Assembly: GCF_023746555.1 (NCBI RefSeq)
Contig: NZ_CP098755.1
Coordinates: forward strand, 4,290,501-4,354,500
Direction: 5' to 3'
Source of the DNA: Brevibacillus ruminantium
GTDB lineage: Bacteria > Bacillota > Bacilli > Brevibacillales > Brevibacillaceae
DNA: 64,000 bases
The notes below the pieces were generated by a model. It did not search any database and was not told the DNA's origin. It saw nothing but the letters and a program-made list of their open reading frames with translations. The number at the start of each line of letters is the position of its first letter. Positions within the stretch are counted from its first letter, which is position 1. The position numbers and the translations under genes are program-made. Shown one piece after another: positions 59,589 through 64,000 of the stretch.

Positions 59589-60632
59589 CTACTCCAGCGC
59601 CCTTTCACTCAAATAGTACTGCGCAGCCTCCTGAGTGATTTCTCCTCTCTCTACCAGCTCTGTGACCGAGGATTCCATGGTGTGCATGCCCAGCTCGCGG
59701 CCGGTTTGCATCATGCTTTTGATCTGATGCACCTTTTCGATGCGGATCAGGTTGGCAATCGCATGGGTGTGCACGAGAATTTCGGTGGCAACTGCACGTC
59801 CTCCTCCCACGCGGGGAAACAGCCGTTGCGAGATAATCCCCACCAATACCGAGGCCAACTGCATGCGGATCTGGGAATGACGATGTCCCGGAAACACATC
59901 GATAATCCGGTCAATCGTCTTCGGAGCATCTGTCGTATGGAGGGTAGCCAGCACCAGATGGCCGGTCTCCGCTGCTGTGACGGCTGTCTGGATCGTTTCC
60001 AGATCGCGCATCTCGCCGACCAGAATCACGTCGGGGTCCTGCCGCAGGGCGGAGCGCAACCCGCTGGAAAAATCGTTGGTATCAAAACCGATCTCCCGCT
60101 GGTTCACCATGGAAAGCTGATGCTTGTGCAGATACTCGATCGGGTCTTCCAGCGTGACGATATGTTTTCGCATCGTCCGGTTGATATAGTCGATCATCGC
60201 AGCAAGCGTCGTCGACTTCCCGCTTCCCGTCGGACCGGTGACCAGGAGAAGCCCCTGCGGCTTGTGGCAAAATTTCCGGATGACCTCCGGCAAACGAAGC
60301 TCCTCCAGCGTCGGAATCCCGGCGGGAATGACCCGCGCCACGATACCAATACAGCCGCGCTGGTGATAGGCATTGATCCGGAAGCGGGAGACACCCGGCA
60401 ATCCATAGGAAAAATCGAGCTCTCCTTTTTCCACAAACGACTGGTACAAATGCTGCGGGATCAGTTCCTGGGCCATCTCTTCCGTATCGCCTGGCGCAAG
60501 CGGCGGGATATCCAGACGGCGCAGCTCACCGTCGATTCGAAAGACAGGGGGCGTCCCCACGGTTACATGCAAATCGGATGCTTTTTTTTCAAAGGCGTAC
60601 CTGAGCAGCTTTTTGATTTCCACCCCTGCCAT
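59589..60632 (-). CDS. pilT: Twitching motility/retraction ATPase PilT
   Basis: 347 residues. N-terminal PAS-like part (MAGVEIKKLLRYAFEKKASD), Walker A GPTGSGKSTTLAAMID, Asp box HIVTLEDPIEYLH, Walker B DVILVGEMRDLETIQTAVTA, His box TGHLVLATLHTTDAPKTIDR, and the PilT-specific AIANLIRIEKVHQIKSMMQT. A retraction motor; its presence suggests twitching or DNA-uptake pili. Confidence 0.95.
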   Translation of the reverse strand: MAGVEIKKLLRYAFEKKASDLHVTVGTPPVFRIDGELRRLDIPPLAPGDTEEMAQELIPQHLYQSFVEKGELDFSYGLPGVSRFRINAYHQRGCIGIVARVIPAGIPTLEELRLPEVIRKFCHKPQGLLLVTGPTGSGKSTTLAAMIDYINRTMRKHIVTLEDPIEYLHKHQLSMVNQREIGFDTNDFSSGLRSALRQDPDVILVGEMRDLETIQTAVTAAETGHLVLATLHTTDAPKTIDRIIDVFPGHRHSQIRMQLASVLVGIISQRLFPRVGGGRAVATEILVHTHAIANLIRIEKVHQIKSMMQTGRELGMHTMESSVTELVERGEITQEAAQYYLSERALE

Positions 60633-60672
60633 GGGTATTCACTCTCCTCTACAATCTCGCATGGACACTCTA

Positions 60673-62328
60673 TTATTCCGGCAGGGCAATCCGATAGATT
60701 TCTTCCAGGGTCGTCAGCCCTTGTCTCACTTTCAGCAGCGCGTCGTCAAACATCAGCACCATGCCGTTTTTCACAGCGTGCTTTTTGTACTCCACAGCCG
60801 GCAGACGCTGGATTATCATGTGCCGCAGCGTATCATCCATGCGGAAGCTTTCATGGACGGCAAGTCTTCCCCGGTATCCCGTCATGCTGCAATTCCCGCA
60901 GCCCTCGCTTCGCCAAAGTGTTTCGACGGCAATACCGCGCTGGGCAAACAGGGCTTTTTCCTGTTCTGTCGCAGGCATTTCCTTCCGGCATTCCTTGCAA
61001 ACCCGTCTGACCAGCCGCTGGGCCAGCACACCGTTGAGCGACGAAGCCAGCAAGAACGGAGGAATGCCCATATCCAGCAAACGCGTAAGACTGCTTACGG
61101 CATCATTCGTATGCAGCGTGCTGAGTACCTGGTGTCCGGTCAAAGCCGCGCGAATCGCGATCTCGGCGGTATCCTGGTCGCGAATTTCCCCCACCATGAT
61201 GATGTCCGGGTCCTGCCGCAAAATAGAGCGAAGCACAGAGGCAAAGCTCATCCCGATACCGTCGTTGACCTGCACCTGATTGATCCCCTCTAGCTGGTAC
61301 TCTACTGGATCTTCGACCGTAATGATGTTGACATCCTCTTGATTGAGATGGTTCAACGCAGCGTAGAGCGTGGTCGTTTTGCCGCTCCCCGTAGGTCCGG
61401 TCACCAGCATAATTCCGTTTGGCCGATTGACCAGATCGCGGAAATAGGCCAGATTGCGATTGGTCAGGCCCAGCTTTTCAATCTCGATCAAGGCATTGGA
61501 CACGTCCAGAAGGCGCATCACCATTTTTTCTCCGTAGATCGTCGGCAGGGTGGAGACGCGGACATCAATCTCTTTGTAGTCGATATGAAGCTGGATGCGG
61601 CCGTCCTGCGGCGTGCGCCGTTCGGCGATATTGAGATTGGACATAATCTTGATCCGCGCAGTCAGGATACCGATCATATGGCGCGGCAGCACCCGCTCCG
61701 TCCTGAGTACGCCGTCAACACGGTAACGGATGCGCACGCCCTCTTCCTGCGGATCAATATGGATATCGCTGGCCCGGAGCTGGACTGCCTGCTCGAACAT
61801 TTGATTCACGAGACGGACGATCGGCGAGTCCTCATCGACGATCCGCGACTCTTCGATCTCGTCTGCCTCCATTTTTTCCATCAGCTCTTTTACCGAGCCT
61901 TGCATGCTGTACATCCGGGAGATGGCACGCTGCACCTCATCCCGGGTAGCAATCACCGGCTCGATAACAAAGCCCGTACTGAGCCTCAGCTCATCAATGG
62001 CGAAATAATCGAGCGGATCGACCATCGCTACAGTCAGCTTGTTTCCTTCCTTTTTCAACGGAATCAGAGAGTATCGCTTAGCTACCTCTTCTGTCACGAT
62101 GCTGGACAGCGAGGGGTCCATTTTGAAGCGATACAGACTAACGTGCGGAATTCCCAGCTGAAATTCCAAAATCTCGATCAATTGCTGCTCGGTGATATAG
62201 CCTTGCTGCAGCAGATGATCCCCCAGCTTCAGCTTTGACTTCTTTTGCTCGACCAGCGCATCCTGCAGTTGCTCCTCGCTGATCAAGCCGCTTTCGACGA
62301 GGATATCACCCAGCCGTCTTCTTCCCAT
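60673..62328 (-). CDS. pilB: Pilus extension ATPase PilB
   Basis: 551 residues from the ATG at 62328 (GAGGTGA six bases upstream); a GTG at 62337 overlapping the upstream stop is possible. N-terminal GSPII_E_N domain (RRLGDILVESGLISEEQLQD). Walker A GPTGSGKTTTLYAALN, Walker B PDIIMVGEIRDQDTAEIAIR, and a four-cysteine zinc element CKECRKEM...CGNCSMTGYR. Powers pilus polymerisation. Confidence 0.95.
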   Translation of the reverse strand: MGRRRLGDILVESGLISEEQLQDALVEQKKSKLKLGDHLLQQGYITEQQLIEILEFQLGIPHVSLYRFKMDPSLSSIVTEEVAKRYSLIPLKKEGNKLTVAMVDPLDYFAIDELRLSTGFVIEPVIATRDEVQRAISRMYSMQGSVKELMEKMEADEIEESRIVDEDSPIVRLVNQMFEQAVQLRASDIHIDPQEEGVRIRYRVDGVLRTERVLPRHMIGILTARIKIMSNLNIAERRTPQDGRIQLHIDYKEIDVRVSTLPTIYGEKMVMRLLDVSNALIEIEKLGLTNRNLAYFRDLVNRPNGIMLVTGPTGSGKTTTLYAALNHLNQEDVNIITVEDPVEYQLEGINQVQVNDGIGMSFASVLRSILRQDPDIIMVGEIRDQDTAEIAIRAALTGHQVLSTLHTNDAVSSLTRLLDMGIPPFLLASSLNGVLAQRLVRRVCKECRKEMPATEQEKALFAQRGIAVETLWRSEGCGNCSMTGYRGRLAVHESFRMDDTLRHMIIQRLPAVEYKKHAVKNGMVLMFDDALLKVRQGLTTLEEIYRIALPE

Positions 62329-62333
62329 ACCCG

Positions 62334-63989
62334 TCACCTCACCGGCGCATCATGCAAAATAATGACGCCATTCTTTTTCTCAACCGTACCGGACGGGCTT
62401 CCCCCTGCGCCAGGCACGCCGCCCGTGGAAACAGGTTCAGATGGTTGCCCCGGCAGAACATCGATATCCGGCGGCTTGATACTGCTCGCCTGTGAGGAGC
62501 TTTCGGTTCCCCCCGGCCAGGTGCCATCCAGATACTCTCCCTGGTCACCGTAAACGTAATCCGGAGTCCAATCCGTTCCGTTTTCGCTCCAGTCCTCTGC
62601 TCCGGCTTCCAGCGGCCAGTCGGCTTCCGTGTTATCCGTACGTTTGCTCCGGGCTAACTGCGGACCGACGGCGACCACATTGGGAATCGGCGGGTAGAGG
62701 TTATCGGCCACGAGCACTTTTTTGTCTGCTTGAGGAAAATACAAATACACTTTGGCGCGAAGCCCGTTTTCCCCGATTCGCACGATTCGCTCCTGGTTTG
62801 TCACCAGCGAACGGTCCGCCCGGACGATGGTATCAGGCGGAAAATGCTCGTCTATATCCGTCAGCAGCAGCGGCTTTTCTTTGCTGGATGCCGCTCCCCC
62901 AAACAGTGCTACCCGCAGCCGGGAATCCTCCACGACAGCATGGATGTACACCGGTGCAGTCTGGCGGTTTGCCACACGCAAATCCATATCCCGGCCATTC
63001 ACAACGGCTTCCATGCCCAGACGCTGAAAATCAACCGGACGTCTTGCCTGGTGCCGTTCGATGATGTCCAAACCGCTCAGCACCGATGTTTCAAACAGAG
63101 CAGATGCGACCTGTGCCGCACTTCCGCCGAGACCATCAGGGATCGTATCCTGTTTGGGGGATGCCGAGGGATGATACCCTTTCGCCTCTGTATACGGGCC
63201 AGTTTTTTCGTTAAAGGACAAGACCTGGTTCGGTAAAAGTATGGTCCCGTTCAGCAGACTTGCTGCCTGTTTTACATTGACGAATCGATCAGGAACGGCC
63301 GTATTCAAAGGAGCTGTCCATTCCGCGAGCAGATGGACACTGTTCTCCAAATCCTTGCTCACGATTGCAGGGCTTTCTTTTTCGCCCTGAAGCGGGATAC
63401 GCAGCTCGGTGCGCGGCAGTTGCAGCTCGTTTTCAATATCTGCGACGGTCTTTTCTACATTGACCCGATACCCGATCATCTCTGGAACGACGAGCGCTCT
63501 GTTCTGCTCAATTCGCAGCGTCGCCGCCTCAGCCTGCTGTTCCACTTTGCGGGCAATCTCCGTTACTTGTCTGATCAGCTCACTGCGATCATAGACAACC
63601 GCCAGCGGAATACTTCGATCTGCTGGCTCGCCAGTCAAGCCGTAAACAAATCCCCGAATGCCCGAAGATCGCTCTGCCTGCTCCGCAACCTTTTCCCATG
63701 TCTTTTCTACTTCAAAGCGAATCCCCAGCTTGTCTTTGTCCAGCGAAAAGACGGTCTGCTCCTTCGTCAGGACAATCGGCAAATCGGAGAGCTTGGCGAT
63801 ACTCTCCTGCACACTGTTCCGGGCCTGCTCCATCGTCATCCCTTCCAACGAAACCCCCGCTACGCGCAGGTCGGGAAGTCTGCTTGCGATAGCTGCTTCC
63901 GGCCGCTCCCACAAGCCAGAGGCAAGAAGCGCGGCTACACCAAATACACATGACTGGATCAAGAGAATCGTCCAGACCTTGCCCATCAA
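62334..63989 (-). CDS. VanW family protein with peptidoglycan-binding-like domains
   Basis: About 551 residues; the start is uncertain because the frame is open to the window edge and no ribosome site is visible (TTG 63989 or ATG 63986). N-terminal membrane helix, two PG_binding_4-like segments (VSLEGMTMEQARNSVQESIA; EMIGYRVNVEKTVADIENEL), then the VanW domain (FVNVKQAASLLNGTILLPNQ, LSFNEKTGPYTEAKGYHPSA, GGSAAQVASALFETSVLSGL). The C-terminal tail is Gly/Ser/Pro-rich. Its end overlaps the pilB region, so it is part of the pil operon and may help anchor the pilus in the wall; that role is inferred. Confidence 0.85.
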   Translation of the reverse strand: MMGKVWTILLIQSCVFGVAALLASGLWERPEAAIASRLPDLRVAGVSLEGMTMEQARNSVQESIAKLSDLPIVLTKEQTVFSLDKDKLGIRFEVEKTWEKVAEQAERSSGIRGFVYGLTGEPADRSIPLAVVYDRSELIRQVTEIARKVEQQAEAATLRIEQNRALVVPEMIGYRVNVEKTVADIENELQLPRTELRIPLQGEKESPAIVSKDLENSVHLLAEWTAPLNTAVPDRFVNVKQAASLLNGTILLPNQVLSFNEKTGPYTEAKGYHPSASPKQDTIPDGLGGSAAQVASALFETSVLSGLDIIERHQARRPVDFQRLGMEAVVNGRDMDLRVANRQTAPVYIHAVVEDSRLRVALFGGAASSKEKPLLLTDIDEHFPPDTIVRADRSLVTNQERIVRIGENGLRAKVYLYFPQADKKVLVADNLYPPIPNVVAVGPQLARSKRTDNTEADWPLEAGAEDWSENGTDWTPDYVYGDQGEYLDGTWPGGTESSSQASSIKPPDIDVLPGQPSEPVSTGGVPGAGGSPSGTVEKKNGVIILHDAPVR

Positions 63990-64000
63990 CTTGAACTGTT

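Overview
The window looks like a chromosome segment of a low-to-mid GC Gram-positive, endospore-former-type Firmicute. Brevibacillus or a near relative in the Paenibacillaceae is my best guess, from gene styles only (BlaI/BlaR1, VanW, type IV pilus genes without an outer-membrane secretin, Bacillus-like Shine-Dalgarno sites). No rRNA, tRNA or CRISPR array was seen.

Left part (1-13.2 kb). A cyclase/DAHP-synthase pair, a DHHW + MBOAT polysaccharide O-acetylation pair and a BlaI/BlaR1-type regulator/protease pair come first. A scrap zone follows: a duplicated piece of the DHHW gene, a toxin-tip fragment with a lipoprotein gene on the opposite strand, and half an IS21 element. Next are an HTH-TPR (RRNPP-type) quorum regulator with an unannotated 37-residue secreted peptide gene just downstream, and a run of six very small genes of phage or plasmid style.

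Centre (13.4-42.6 kb). This is the main feature: a large RHS/YD-repeat polymorphic toxin locus, all on the minus strand. A secreted PPC/YD-motif protein (40906-42639) is followed by a full-length 1847-residue RHS protein with a signal peptide (35338-40881) and its immunity gene. Twelve further cassettes lie downstream (C1-C12, down to 13.4 kb). A complete cassette has a partial RHS core (about 80-230 residues, nearly identical between cassettes), a different toxin tip, an immunity gene, and a copy of one terminator hairpin (CCCCAGACGAG...CTCGTTTGGGG). The cores start at a few discrete points, matching residues about 1417, 1465 and 1501 of the full-length protein. Recognisable tips are a barnase-like RNase with barstar (C12), an ADP-ribosyltransferase-like tip (C7), a ParB-like tip (C5) and a type-35-like tip (C4). 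Several cassettes are broken upstream of the tip by nonsense, frameshift or deletion while the tip and immunity gene stay open. The array therefore reads as a store of silent toxin tips, recombined into the one exportable gene, plus a bank of immunity genes. One block is duplicated almost perfectly (24.7-25.7 and 31.5-32.6 kb). A group IIC intron sits directly behind one of the cassette terminators. Remnants of the same cassettes occur at 4.96-5.18 kb and possibly 1.9 kb, outside the present array.

Right part (42.9-64 kb). Prophage-style regulators (ArpU-like, XRE, ImmA/IrrE peptidase, S24-like) are followed by an alpha/beta hydrolase, an IS200/IS605 element (TnpA + TnpB), a KDG kinase/KDPG aldolase operon with a palindromic operator, and an MFS efflux gene behind a leader-peptide attenuator. 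GNAT, CGNR zinc-finger and DinB genes come next. The window ends in a type IV pilus operon (VanW-like protein, PilB, PilT, PilC, pilin, prepilin peptidase, PilM, PilN, PilO) read on the minus strand.
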